A stretch of DNA of 64,000 bases, from NCBI RefSeq assembly GCF_030445035.2, contig NC_080690.1, positions 33,134,796-33,198,795 of the forward strand, in the 5' to 3' direction. Position numbers and translations under genes: made by a program. The notes under the pieces are model-generated. The model saw only the letters and a program-made list of their open reading frames with translations. It ran no database searches and was not told the origin of the DNA. Each line of letters begins with the position of its first letter. The first letter of the stretch is position 1. Shown here piece after piece: positions 46,836 through 57,027 of this stretch. The DNA is from Dasypus novemcinctus (taxonomy: Eukaryota; Chordata; Mammalia; Cingulata; Dasypodidae).

Positions 46836-49800
46836 TCTCCCATTATTCTTTATCATGGCCTTTATTTGGTCAAGAGTCAAGACATCCAGAGGAGCACCTG
46901 CTTTCCACACGGGAGGCCCCGGGTTCGGTTCCCACTGCCTCCTCAAAACAAAACAAACAAGCAAACGAAAATAAAACTCAGGGGAGCTGATGTGCTCAGT
47001 GGTTGAGTGTGGGCTTCCCACATATGAGGTCCTGGTACTTCAAAAAAAAAAGAGTCAACACACCCGTGTGCGGGGTGAGAATGTAAATTGATTTCTGGAA
47101 GGTGGATTTGGCAATCTGTTTTGAAAGGCTTTAAAAAAGTGCACACCCTTGGATTTAATACACACAATCACAGATCTGCTCAAAGATGTGGGCAGAGGAA
47201 GCTGTTCACCACAATGTGCTTTAGCAGAGCCAAGAGCTGGAAACAGCTCCCCTGTGCCAGCAGGGCGCGGCTGAGCTAGTTATGGCTCATCCCGACAATG
47301 AGATACCACGAAGCCAGTAAACACCACATTGCAAAAGAATTATTTGTTGACACAGGAAAATGTTCACAGCATTGTTATTTTTTTAAAACTTGGCTACGAG
47401 AGATCAAGTAAGGTAGAGTACTGGGATTATATTTTCATATATTTGTGTGTGTGTGTGGAGGTATATTGCACGCACAGGTGAGTCTATATGCATCAGCATC
47501 CAGGACACACAGCCAAATGCCGACTCTAGTGGTCTTTAGATAAGTAATTCGTTTTTGCTCTTCCCTTCTTCACACCTTTCTGTTTTCCATGTCTAAGGCA
47601 GTGAACGTGCCTCATTTGGGGGGTGGGGGGATGCTGTTGAAGAACCAGCTCTCTCACCAGCCCCTCAGATCCTTTCTGTGGCACGAGGCGGGGACTGCAT
47701 CACGCATCTAAACACCCACGTGGCACTGGCAGGCAGGCAGGTGGGCAGGGGAGGGCTCCACCCTGGCCCATGGGCTGCTTTTGACCTCAGGCTCCCTGGG
47801 GTCTGTCCCACCACCAGGTGCCTCCCACCGCCAAGGGCGAGCCCCTGTCCCAGCCACTCTGGTTTGTCCTCCCTGGGCAGCCAGCCGGATGAGGCACTTT
47901 GGGGCTGTTATGGTGTCCCGGGCTCGACAGAGCCTGCAGAGCCCCCCCCCCCCAGCCCGGCCCCCGCCCCCGCCTGCCCCCGCCGGCCGAGGCTCACCAT
48001 GATGCAGTTGGGCTTGTTGATGGACCACAGGTTGACACGGCAGTCATCCCCACCCGTGGCCAGCAGCCGCCCCCCCAGCCCGGCCCCCGCCCCCGCCTGC
48101 CCCCGCCGGCCGAGGCTCACCATGATGCAGTTGGGCTTGTTGATGGACCACAGGTTGACGCGGCAGTCATCCCCGCCCGTGGCCAGCAGCCGCCCGGAGG
48201 CCTTGCCCAGCACCAGCGAGGACACGTTGCTGGCGTGGGCGACGATCTCCTCTGCGTGGCAAGGGGAGAGGGGGACTCAGTCAAGGGCCTCGACGGGGTG
48301 GCTCAGGGGAGGGCAGGCGCCTCGCCCGGCGCCCAGTCGACCCCTTCTCAGTTGCTGAGGAACCCACTGACCGGGCAGGGCTAGGGCCTGAGCCCGAAAT
48401 TTCCATTTCTTGACTTGAGTCATTCTGGACCCACGTTACGCTTTTTTCCTTTTTGTGTATGTCAGTTGGTAAGATTAGTGACTTACAAATTTTGTAACTG
48501 ACATGCTGTTTTTACTTAGCTTTGTCTTTAGTAATAGTGTCTGCAAAATTACGAGTTTGATGTGTTCGTTATACTTTTTCTAACATACAAAAAGAAAATG
48601 GCAAAAAATTATTAAAATAAAAAATATTGACCTAAGCGCCTCTCGGATGCCATTTGCTGGCCCATGAACCCCGCTGTGGGAAACTGACTTGAAGAATCAC
48701 TCGAGTCCACCATGGACGAGCTGTGGCCACGTGAGCTCACACAGGGGTTCAGTCCCGAGCTATGCTATGGGTGACCTTGGGCGAGTCACTCAGCCTCTCT
48801 GCCTCCGGTGTCGTCCTCTTAAATGGGGACAGCGACCATGCTGCCTCCCCGAGTTGCTGGGGAGTCACTAGGAACTTGCAACATGCACAGGAGCTGCTGG
48901 GGAGGGACAGGGTGCTCCGCGGCTGTGGACAGACTAAGGATTTGCCGTCAAGGGGGTCAGTGGGCCTTGGGGCCCCCAGCGGGCACAGGGGGGTGGGCTG
49001 TGTGAGGAGGAGGGCAGGAGGCAACAGAGCGAGAGGTCTGGCCGAGAGCCGACCAGACCAGGCGGGAGATGAGGCCGTGCGGGCAGCCACGGGCGGCCCT
49101 GGCTGGCACATGGGGAGGGGAGACAGCCTCAAGCCTCAGTGGGACTTCACCAATGCTCGGGAGGGAGCACAGCCTGGGCAAGGCTGGCAAGGCTGGCAAG
49201 CCAGGCCCTGAGGAAGCTGCTCCTGGGAATGAGGAGAAAAGACACATCTCCCCACCTAGGCAGAGGGAAAACCCCAACACGCTGACGCCCTGGGGCAGCT
49301 GGGAGGCCAGCTGGGGTTTGCAGCTGTTCCGGGGCCGCGCCTGTGTCTCAGCTCTGGGCTCCCCCAGTCAGGGGTGTCTCTGTGGCTTTAGAACACTAGG
49401 AGCTTGGGAACCTGGGCCCAAGGCAGCTCCTTGCTTGGCAGCCTGGCTCAGAGGAGCTCGGAAAAAGCCCGGGGAATGACACCCCACTTCAGGCTGGCCA
49501 GCCAGCCACAGGCAGCACCCAGCCCCAGTCAGGGGGACAATACCCGGCAGGCCCAGAGTTCAGCTGGGGTCTCAGGGGCTGTGCCGTTGGGCCCAAGGGC
49601 GCTGAGACCCTCCAGAGTCTGTTCTGTGCCCATGGAGGCTTCTGTCTACTCAAGAGCTTCTTCTGGGCCAAAGTGGCTGCCTAACCTGGACAGGGCAAAC
49701 CGCCTCCTCCCTGAGCACCCTGCCCCGACGCCTCAAGCCTCCCCCGCCCCTTCCCACCCCTTTCTCAGAAGCCACTCCTTGCACGCACTGCCCTCCTCCT

Positions 49801-51887
49801 CTGAGTTGTCCACCCTGGCTCTCACCCTGCCCAGGGAAAGTCCTGGCTGGAACCCCATCTTGCTGGACCTCCATGGGTACAACGTTGTCCCTCTCTGGGC
49901 CTCAGGACTCCTGCCCTGACAACGGCCATTCACTCATAACATCAAGATTGCCAGGGGCCTGCTCTGGGCCTGGCACTGGGTGACAGTGGGGAATGAGAGG
50001 GAGAAGGTTCCTGCCTTCGTGCCACAGGCAATCAGATGGTTCTGGGGACAGAGCATCCATCACAGAACCAGACTTTAGGGTGAGAAGAACTTGGAGTTTG
50101 GGTCCTTCTGGAAGAGTCCAGGCCACTCCTCTCTAAGCAATTTTACTAGTGACTGATTTGATGTCCATGGAAGGGTCTGGCCTCAAGGACAGCAACCACC
50201 AGTGCCCCCAAGCCCCCACCCCACTGCCCCATTTCCTATTTTAGCACAAATAAAATCCTCACAGGTGCTACTGCTGGCACTACTGACAGCTGTTGCTCCT
50301 CCCAGGGGCACAGGCCCACACCAGTTTCCCAAGCCCAGGTGGCACACGGAAGGCTCCACATCCCAGCCAGAGCTGGGAAAATGGCATTCTAGCCAGAGGG
50401 TTTCCTGCCTCAGGACCTTTGCACATGCTGTTCACCCACTAATCCACCAAGTTAATTGGCTCAAAGCACATGTCCCAACTTGGAGTTAGAGAAGGAGAAA
50501 CCGACCTGTGTGGGTTTATCTGACCCCTGCCTGCCCCTCTCTCAAGGCTCTGAGCTCCCACCACACAGATCTGCTTTGACTAGTGTCTGGCTCGGGCTTG
50601 GGACGGTTTGATGGCAAAGGGATGGATACAGAATCCTGACAAATGCAAAGGCACTCTGTCCAAAGTGTATCCTCCTGCAGGGCCCAGGACGAGATTCTCC
50701 CCAAAGCCTAGAGCTTTGGAGAACAATTTGAAAATGGCCCAAAACTCTCATTCTCCAAATGAGGAAACTAAGGCCCAGCAAAGACCTTTGCTCCACTGTG
50801 CAGCTAAACGCAGAGCCTCACCCCATGCCCTGCTTTTCTTTCCTCCTCTGCAGGGCAAGCAGGGGAGGGAGGTGGTAGGGGGCTTGGGGCTTCCCAAGGC
50901 CTCTGAAAACAGTGCCAGGACAGCTCACAGCAACCCCCTGGCGCTAGTTACTGGAAGCAGGCCCCAAGAGCAGCAAATATATACAGGAACAGTTCTCAAA
51001 GTGTGAGCTGGGGGCCCTTGGGACCCTCAAGCCCCTTTCAGAGATCTGTGAAAATAAACTATTTCCATAATACTACTAACTTGTTATTTGCCTTTTATAT
51101 TCTCCTTCCCTCACAAGAGCACACAGTGGAGTTTTCCAGAGGACACATGACATGGGATGCCAGTCACACATGGTACGTTTGCCTGCAGAAGCTCATATTT
51201 TTAAATATCTCTGTGCTAATTTCTAACACGGTAAGCATTTCTAGATAGAACCCACATAAGCAAAAGCTCTTAGGAATCCTCAGTAATTTTTAAGAGCATA
51301 AAGGAGTCCTAACATCAAAGATGGTGACAGTGTAACAGTAGGGGTAGGTGAGCACAGGCTCCGTCCCATGCCCTCTGCCCACCCCCACTGTCCTCTGCTT
51401 GGCTAATCACCCCACGATGCCTCAACTTTTGAGATGTGCAAAAATGCCCAAGAACACCGTTCAGGATTTCTCAACCCTTCCTGCCTGTCAGCCTGACTGG
51501 AGACAATTGGGTCCCTGAGAAAAAGAAATGATCCTAATGAAGCACCTTGCAAGTGCAGTCTCCACACTAAGTGCTTATGGTTATTATTGCCCATAAACCT
51601 CACAACAACTCTAGACCCTCATTTTACAGACGAGGAAACGTAGCCCCAGAGAGGCTAGGTCACTTGCCTAACATCACCCAGCTAAGAAGGACCACAGTCA
51701 CGATGTGCCTCTTGGTCTATCTTACTCCAAGGCCTGGGAGTCATCCCCTGGGCCAAGAACAGGAGATGATACAGCAGGTTCGAGGTGCCTAGCAGTAAGC
51801 AGCTAACAGGGTCAACGGGGCAAGGAAGGAGAGAGAAAACTACTCACGGAGCTTCCAGGCTGTCTTGGTGACCACAGGGGTGGCCAT
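32841..51887 (-). CDS. KATNB1: KATNB1, katanin p80 WD40-containing regulatory subunit B1 (spliced CDS span)
   Basis: Regulatory subunit of the microtubule-severing enzyme katanin; it targets the p60 ATPase to centrosomes and spindle poles. Coding exons in transcript order: 51887-51848, 48251-48121, 44859-44742, 38707-38607, 38236-38195, 37606-37523, 37338-37223, 36762-36691, 36546-36396, 36280-36090, 35977-35847, 35544-35494, 34728-34661, 34557-34438, 34325-34176, 33912-33836, 33762-33688, 33405-33289, 32973-32841. All phases agree and the sum is 655 codons, the length I recall for human. Residues about 1-300 form the WD40 propeller ([38 protein letters not shown]). A Pro/Ser linker with a conserved acidic stretch ([20 protein letters not shown]) follows, then the con80 domain (about 480-655) that binds p60, ending LHLLMASLD. 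Oddities: the exon 2 tandem duplication, a GC donor after exon 15, and a purine tract beside exon 3. Confidence 0.97.
34176..34325 (-). CDS. KATNB1: KATNB1 exon 15 (con80 domain) with GC splice donor
   Basis: A 50-codon exon from [16 protein letters not shown] to AVWTTGDIK. Its 3' boundary reads AAG|GCAAGC instead of AAG|GT. The next exon starts after CCCACAG with [11 protein letters not shown], so phase and conserved protein require this junction, making intron 15 GC-AG. Confidence 0.93.
39826..39847. repeat. T-run followed by G-run inside a MIR-like element
   Basis: Eight T then about thirteen G in a row interrupt a MIR-like sequence (TGACCCTGGGCAATCACTTA on the left). The length is likely to be unreliable in sequencing. 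Confidence 0.8.
40239..40652. repeat. Minisatellite, 10 copies of a 41-bp unit
   Basis: Each unit contains GCCATGGAGGTGCCCGGATC followed by GGCCTGGCGGTGCGGCTCAC. One copy is 40 bp. Early copies alternate between GGATCGGG and GGATCCGG (second copy GGATCCAG), giving an 82-bp higher-order period before the last copies become uniform. It lies in KATNB1 intron 3. Confidence 0.9.
42544..42951 (+). mobile_element. DAS-type SINE in KATNB1 intron 3, full length
   Basis: Head GGCGGTGGACTTAGCCCAGT, B-box-like GGTTCAAACCCC, usual body and AAATAAATAAATCTC tail. The target-site duplication AAAATCCTGAGGTAAG is at 42528-42543 and 42952-42967, perfectly preserved, implying recent insertion. Confidence 0.92.
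44243..44735. repeat. GGAGGAGGGC-type purine-rich tract
   Basis: Almost pure G/A on the plus strand for about 490 bases, built of GGAGGAGGGC/A variants with scattered C or T. In the KATNB1 transcript it is a polypyrimidine run that starts about five bases after the exon 3 donor. It gives rise to long spurious Gly/Arg/Glu or Pro/Ser/Leu open frames. Confidence 0.9.
46796..46833. repeat. (AT)n microsatellite
   Basis: Roughly 19 uninterrupted TA dinucleotides in KATNB1 intron 2, preceding the short dimeric SINE. Confidence 0.95.
46881..47049 (+). mobile_element. Short dimeric tRNA-like SINE
   Basis: Two tRNA-like monomers lie in tandem: the first has GGGTTCGGTTCCC, the second TGATGTGCTCAGTGGTTGAG and AGGTCCTGG. 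They are separated by a CAAA-rich linker and end in poly(A). AAGAGTCAA at 46872-46880 and 47050-47058 flanks the pair, so they inserted as a single unit. Confidence 0.6.
47941..47990. repeat. C-rich low-complexity tract beside the KATNB1 exon 2 duplicate
   Basis: GCCCCCCCCCCCCAGCCCGG and following CCCCCGC repeats. On the KATNB1 strand it is G-rich and could form quadruplexes. A shorter version occurs between the two duplicate copies. Confidence 0.8.
47998..48120 (-). repeat. In-frame 123-bp tandem duplicate of KATNB1 exon 2 / intron 2 junction
   Basis: The GC-rich intron start and the exon 2 end recur exactly 123 bases apart, differing at two positions: ACACGG versus ACGCGG, and CCCACCCG versus CCCGCCCG. 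Both copies carry ATG|GTGAGCC. If the upstream donor is skipped, the exon grows by 41 codons with no stop: a Gly/Arg-rich linker ([17 protein letters not shown]) followed by a second [10 protein letters not shown]...NCIM strand set. High similarity points to a recent event. An assembly error in GC-rich sequence is the main alternative. Confidence 0.85.
48121..48251 (-). CDS. KATNB1: KATNB1 coding exon 2, WD40 blade 1
   Basis: Encodes [19 protein letters not shown] through [10 protein letters not shown], the first propeller blade. The acceptor is CACGCAG and the donor ATG|GTGAGCC. The 3' 79 bases, the donor and the adjoining intron are repeated in tandem at 47998-48120, with a second identical donor after position 47998. 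Confidence 0.95.
48740..48900 (+). mobile_element. MIR element in KATNB1 intron 1
   Basis: GGTGACCTTGGGCGAGTCAC and TCAGCCTCTCTGCCTCCGG are MIR core. The rest of the intron (48252-51847) holds further old fragments and no exon I can support. Confidence 0.7.
51545..51720 (-). mobile_element. MIR element
   Basis: CTCATTTTACAGACGAGGAA, CAGAGAGGCTAGGTCACTTG and ACATCACCCAGCTAAGAAGG are reverse MIR. Confidence 0.75.
51848..51887 (-). CDS. KATNB1: KATNB1 first coding exon
   Basis: The ATG is followed by [13 protein letters not shown] and one base of the next codon, then donor GTGAGTAG. Joined to the exon beginning at 48251 it gives ...WKLQEIVAHAS, the start I recall for katanin p80. Non-coding 5' sequence continues to higher coordinates; an acceptor at CTCCAG|GCAGCAGCC just upstream of the ATG would split it from a separate leader exon. 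Confidence 0.95.
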
Positions 51888-53149
51888 CCTCCAGCTGGCT
51901 GCTGCCTGGAGCCGCACCCACAAAACAAGACTGTGCTTTCCTGGTGGGGTGGGGGCGGATCCCCCCCAGATCGGCGAATCAAGTTGGCAGGGAGTTTCCA
52001 CACCACATCCAGGCAGAGGGCACGCCCCGTCTCCCGGTCCCGACTGCCGCGTGGTTTTACACCATCCACCACAGAAGCAGCAGCAGCAGGAGCAGCAGCC
52101 TGTGCACACCCGCCGGGATCCTGGGTCATGGGATGTCAGGCTTGAGCCATCTCAGTTCAACGCTGGGCTGGAATACAGACAGAGGTGGTGGCTTGTTAGG
52201 AAGAAACTTGGTGGGAGCTCAGTACGGGAGGACCCCAGGGTGGCAGAACTGCAGCTGCAGCTCCCTGGATCATCAAGACCAATTGAGAAAAACCAACACC
52301 CACTAGAGCCAGGAGCGGTGCTGCAAATTGGGTTTGGGAATCTGCAGAGGGAACACATCAGGCAGGGTGACCTGGAACACAGGGAAAAAGAAGGTCCTCC
52401 CGAGGCCAGGATGCCGGGAGGCGGCTCGCTCCGGGATGCTCCAGCATGCTCCAGCAAGCACCTCCCAGCATCCTGGCTGCCAGAGTACACCAGCCTCAGC
52501 TGGGTGGGGAAGACCACGTGCCTGCAGTTCAGATAGATTTCTGGGAGTCATGGGAAGGTGGGTGGAGTCAGGGGCTAAGCTTTGCAGGGGCCCAGGAGAA
52601 GCCGCCCAGAGATAAGCAAGGAGGTCCTGGCTAAGAGGGCTCTGAGGGTCCGACCTCCCAGTTCGTGGCAAGGGGAACCACTCCTGCTCCCTGCAATTTC
52701 CAAGGGGGAACAGACCTCCAGGCACTGAACCTGAGTCAGTAAGACTCCTCAACTCTTAAAAGGCCACCTCTAGGGGCCTGCTCCCCCTTCCTCTGAGCAA
52801 CCTAACCTCTTTCCTTGAACTCTCTCCCACTCACTCGGCTTTCTCCTCGGCCCCCCCACACCTGCCTCCCTTCCCCCACCCCTCCACTCCGCCGTCCTCT
52901 TTCCCTTCTCCCTGCCGCCTGTACCTCCCATTCTTGTACCTGCTGTCTCTGGCGCCCCCTAACCTGGCCAGCCGCCTTTACTCCCCTGTCCCATTTTCTA
53001 TCAGAATCCCCCATTCATTCACTCTCTGCTTCTGTGTCCCCGTTCATTACCTATCCTCCTGCAGAACCCTCGGCTCTGCTTCCGGCCTCTCTGGTGTCCC
53101 CCTCCAACCTCCACGACGGTCCCGCTACCTCATAGGCTAGGGCTGGTCC

Positions 53150-54200
53150 CTCGGCCTGGCCTGATCATCCCACCCCTCTCAGCTTGCTGAGCAATGGCTC
53201 CAGCTTCCCACCGCTCGGGGCCTCTCCGCCGCAGCCCGGCCCGGGCTGGCCCCGCGTCGCTTGGCCCATTTCAGGGTCCATCGTCCCCTCGCCTCCTCGC
53301 CCCCTCGCCCGCTCGCTTACTTCACCTGCAGCTGCGGCTCCCGAGGCCGAGGCGCGGCTCCAGGCGCGACCCCCACTTGCCTCCATCCCCTACCCTGATT
53401 GGTCGCTGCTTGACAACCGACCCTCACAACAAAACCTCCGGCCCAGAGCCCCGCCCTCCTCCCCTCCTGCACCAATCAGACGCCGCGGCCGCTCCGCCTC
53501 CCGCCAGGCTTGGCCAATAGAAGCAGGTGCTTCTGCCGCTTTTCCTAAGTGTCCACCTTCTTTTCCTGAATTGAACTAATCACCAGGAAGGAGCGTTTAA
53601 GAGACGCCCGGTGGACCTCCATTGAACCAATGCGGGCTCTCATTTCCTTGGTCCCGCCTCCTCTTGAAGCGTTCCCTCTCTTCCCCCCTTCCTTCTCGGC
53701 CTCAGATTTAGTTTGCGTTTGAACCCTCTGCGAAACGCCCTCCAATGGCGGCTGCGCCAATTACTTTAAAGCAACCGAAATGAAGGGACCAATCACTGTC
53801 TGCATTATTGGAAAACCCGTTCCCAGATAGCCAATGGAAAGGGGACTTGGGAGTAGCGTGAAGCCGAGACCCTTCCATCTTGGAGTGGGGCGAAGCGGAG
53901 TCGAGACCTTAGTCAGCATTTTGCTAGTGCGGGCCTCCCCCCTTTGCCCTTGGGCCGAATCGGCGTAGTCTGAGGACTCTGCGTCGCCTTCTTTGGCCCG
54001 GACGCCGGCTGGAATGGGTCGCCAAGGGAGGCGTAGGTGGGGACCGAGCCTAATTCCCGGTACGAGTGCCGCCCTCGCCGCCGCTGCTCGGGTGAATGGA
54101 TGAGTGGGCAAGGGGCTGCTGCTCCCTGAAGGTGACCACAGTCTAGGAACCCGAGAAAGGCCGACTTCGCTTGTGACTCCTTAGGTGAGGGTGGGGGTGG
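53150..54200 (-). promoter_or_regulatory. CpG-rich KATNB1 promoter region with CCAAT cluster
   Basis: The sequence becomes CpG-rich here relative to its surroundings. Nine CCAAT or ATTGG pentamers lie at about 53398, 53472, 53514, 53627, 53742, 53757, 53789, 53807 and 53831, several with the extended NF-Y form (CCAATCA/TGATTGG). On the minus strand a splice-donor-like GGTGAA|GTAAGC at 53320-53315 could end a non-coding KATNB1 leader exon. TATA motifs are not evident. The exact start site is not determinable. Divergent plus-strand transcription is possible (donor-like TTAG|GTGAGG at about 54185). Confidence 0.6.
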
Positions 54201-54424
54201 GGGTAGTTAGTGGTGGGGGAGCGGGCTTCGGGAAGGGCTGTAACCCACCTTGAGTTAGGGCTCCTCGCGTAGCCCAGCTGCCCGGGGCCCGCTTAGGAGG
54301 GACTCAGCCCGACCAACGTGTCCCCTGGTTCGACCTTCCCCAGGCTCCGCGCCTAAAGACTCTCGAACCTCCGCGTTTATCCTCCAGTTGCCGCAGTTTG
54401 GGCTGCTTGATCTCACGCTGCAAC

Positions 54425-54560
54425 CCTAAGGAGGAGGAATTCCTGTTCCCATTCACAGACCAGGAAACTGAGGCCCAGGCTAAGGTCCTTATCAAAAGCT
54501 GCAAAGCCAAAAAGTAATGGCGCCAGGGGCTGAATCATTATCCTTAAGGCCAAAGCCTGG
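54425..54560 (-). mobile_element. MIR-like fragment
   Basis: CACAGACCAGGAAACTGAGG and the following AAAAGTAATGGCGCCAGG resemble reverse MIR core. Confidence 0.55.
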
Positions 54561-55499
54561 GACTCCCCTATTCACTGCACCCCTTCTACCAGAGACCCTT
54601 GGGTCTACCCCTCCTGTTGTGCTCAGACCCTGAGAGGTGAAATGGTTACTATCAAAAAATAGGATAAGTAAGATAACATGCCATCAAAATGCCAAAGAAG
54701 GTACTGTATTAATGCTAAAGTTAAAAAAAAAAAAAAAAGCAATGTGGGATTTAGTTTTATGAGATGTGAATATGATCAAGCTTTTTTTTTTTCATCTTTA
54801 ATAAGGAGACCTTGGTCATGTTATTTAAGCAATCTGATCATTTATTCATCTTTCTGAACACTGGAGAAACTATTGAGTTTGTTTGTAGGATTAAATAAAA
54901 TAAAAATGTCTGGATGGGATTTTTTTTAAGTAATGCTTCCATAATTTGTTAAGCTGCCTTCTGTCTTTTTTTTTTTTTTTTTTTAAGATGAGATAGTTTA
55001 CTAATTTGGGGGGAGAAAAAACCTGCCTTGCATTTCCCTTCAACTTCTTATTATGAAACATTATATAGAGAAAATATAAGGATGTATAATAGCATGACAG
55101 CCTATCTACTCACCACTTGGATTTCAACACTTAAAACATTTGCTTTGTCCCTGTGTGTTTTGAAAGTTACAAGATATCATGATACCTCACCCCTAAAGCT
55201 GAATACTGAACATATAGTTCTTAAAAACTAAGGCCTTTATCCTACAAAATCTATCACCACACCTAAGAAAATTAATCATTTTCAAATCATTTCCAAAGTC
55301 TAGAACCAAACAAGATTCACACTTGGCTCTTTTAGACTCATTCTAGTTCAGTTCCCCAACCTGTGTGTGTGTGACTGATCTTCGGAAGAGACTTACCGTG
55401 TAGACTGTCCCACCTACAGGTTTGTCTGTTTCCTCCTGGTGTCATTTACTTTGTTCCCCTTCCCCTGAATATCCTGTAAGCTTGCAAGTTAGGTCTAAA

Positions 55500-56335
55500 G
55501 TCTTGATTAGATTCATGACCAGCATTTAAAAACATTTTTTTGTATAATTTACATACCCCAAAGGGTACATGTAATATCCAAGTTTGATGAATTTCCACAA
55601 ACCGAACATAACCAGATCTGGAAGCAGAACATTGCCAAACCAGACCACTCTCCATCCCCATCCCACCCCTCACCCCTGTCGGGCTTCCCTGTTGCATTCA
55701 CTAATCCTCACACTGCAAGAGTGCCAACAGTGACCACTTTCCTGACTTCTAAACTTCTAATACCATCAATTTTGTCTGATTTTTTTTCTTTATATAGATA
55801 GAATTATATAGTACGTACTTTTTTGTATCTGACTATATATATGTATGTGTGTGTGTATATATATAGGAGATTCCCATATACACCACCCCCTTCCCCTTTT
55901 ACATTTTACCCAAATAATAACATCTTTAATTGGTGTGGTACCCTTGTTACAATTGACAAACACATGTTGAAGCAGTGCTACTAACCATGGTCTATAGTTT
56001 ACATTATGGTTTATACAGACAAAAGATGTAAGTCTCTGGGACATAAATTAATGGATATAGTGCTAATTATAGCTTCAAATAAAAGGGGCTGAGAATCATA
56101 TGTAGGAAAATTATAAATCAGTCTAACTCTATTACACTGGGGAGATGTATCTGACTTCTTGGGACTACATTATACAACTACCCCTAGGGAAGCTTTTTGA
56201 GAGGTCCAGTTGCTTCACATCCTCACCAACACTGAGTCATTCTACCTGGTCTGGTGAGTATGTGGTAGTGTTTCATTTCCCTGATGGCTAATTTGATCAC
56301 ATTTTCCTGTGGTTATTGACCATTTCCTAAGCCAG
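55500..56335 (-). mobile_element. Degraded antisense L1 3' fragments between DRC7 and KATNB1
   Basis: The sequence contains TAATTTACATACCCCAAAGG, TTCCCATATACACCACCCCC, CTACTAACCATGGTCTATAG and CCAGTTGCTTCACATCCTCA, all typical of mammalian L1 3' UTRs read in reverse. A TATATATGTATGTGTGTG run lies inside it. Confidence 0.65.
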
Positions 56336-56719
56336 TGTTTAGTGAGTGCATTCTACGTGCTATTCCCAGTCCTCTGCTTTCCAAGTCTTATTTAATACAA
56401 AAACGCCATCCCCATTTCCCAGGTGGGTACACGGTGCCTAGTAAGATGAGGAGCTGGGACTCAAGCCCCTGCAGTCAGGTCGGCCCCAGAGATCTGGGGC
56501 ACACCCCTGCCTCGCCATCCCACGAGGTGAGCCATTAAGATTTCACCATCTGAAGGTGGCTGTGTCACTGCAGAGGTGCAGTGAACACTTCCCATTCCAA
56601 CCGAGAGAAGGACAGGAAACAAATGGAGAGGGCCAGGTGAAGAGGTGGAGGAGGCCCCAGGTGGTTGGTGAAGAAGGGAAGGGGAAAAAAGGCTGGTGCT
56701 GGCACTTGTGAAACATGAG

Positions 56720-56933
56720 GTGCCAATGGCAAATTAAAAGTATTTATTTGCAGGAAAATCAGAAGTAGGAAGAGAAAGGGCTGTGGGGTGGGGGATGTGG
56801 CAGTAAGTCTGGGCAAATGAATGGACAGTCATGAACCAGATGTAGGAGGACAGGGGCCAGGCTGTCCTTTCTCTGGCAGCCTTGGCCATTGTCCTAAAAG
56901 GGGCAGCAAAGGGGCAGAGGTGCTGGAGGGATG
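56720..56933 (-). other. DRC7: DRC7 3' untranslated region
   Basis: About 210 bases from the stop to just past a minus-strand AATAAA at 56748-56743. The cleavage point is estimated. Confidence 0.6.
56743..56748 (-). promoter_or_regulatory. Poly(A) signal AATAAA, DRC7
   Basis: Canonical hexamer on the minus strand about 190 bases after the DRC7 stop codon. Confidence 0.7.
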
Positions 56934-57027
56934 TCAAATAAAGACTCTCAGTAACTCTGCCAGGCGTGGGTCCTTGTAGAGCTTTTCCTCCAGAGCCAAG
57001 TACTTCAGCGGGGCCAGCTCCTTGTGC
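56934..57027 (-). CDS. DRC7: DRC7 last coding exon
   Basis: Starts after CTGATTTCAG, completes the split Arg codon and encodes [20 protein letters not shown] followed by [10 protein letters not shown] and TGA. The closing residues differ from the human ending as I remember it; the body is strongly conserved. Confidence 0.93.

Larger units (their letters stand above)
44860..47997 (-). other. KATNB1 intron 2
   Basis: Contains the (AT)n run, the dimeric SINE and old repeat debris. No exon is apparent. Its upstream edge depends on which of the two duplicate exon 2 donors is used. Confidence 0.7.

Noticed and set aside
47908-48225. Separate 105-codon minus-strand gene with two repeats of a WD40 segment
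   Set aside because: It is the KATNB1 exon 2 duplication read through the intron, not an independent gene.
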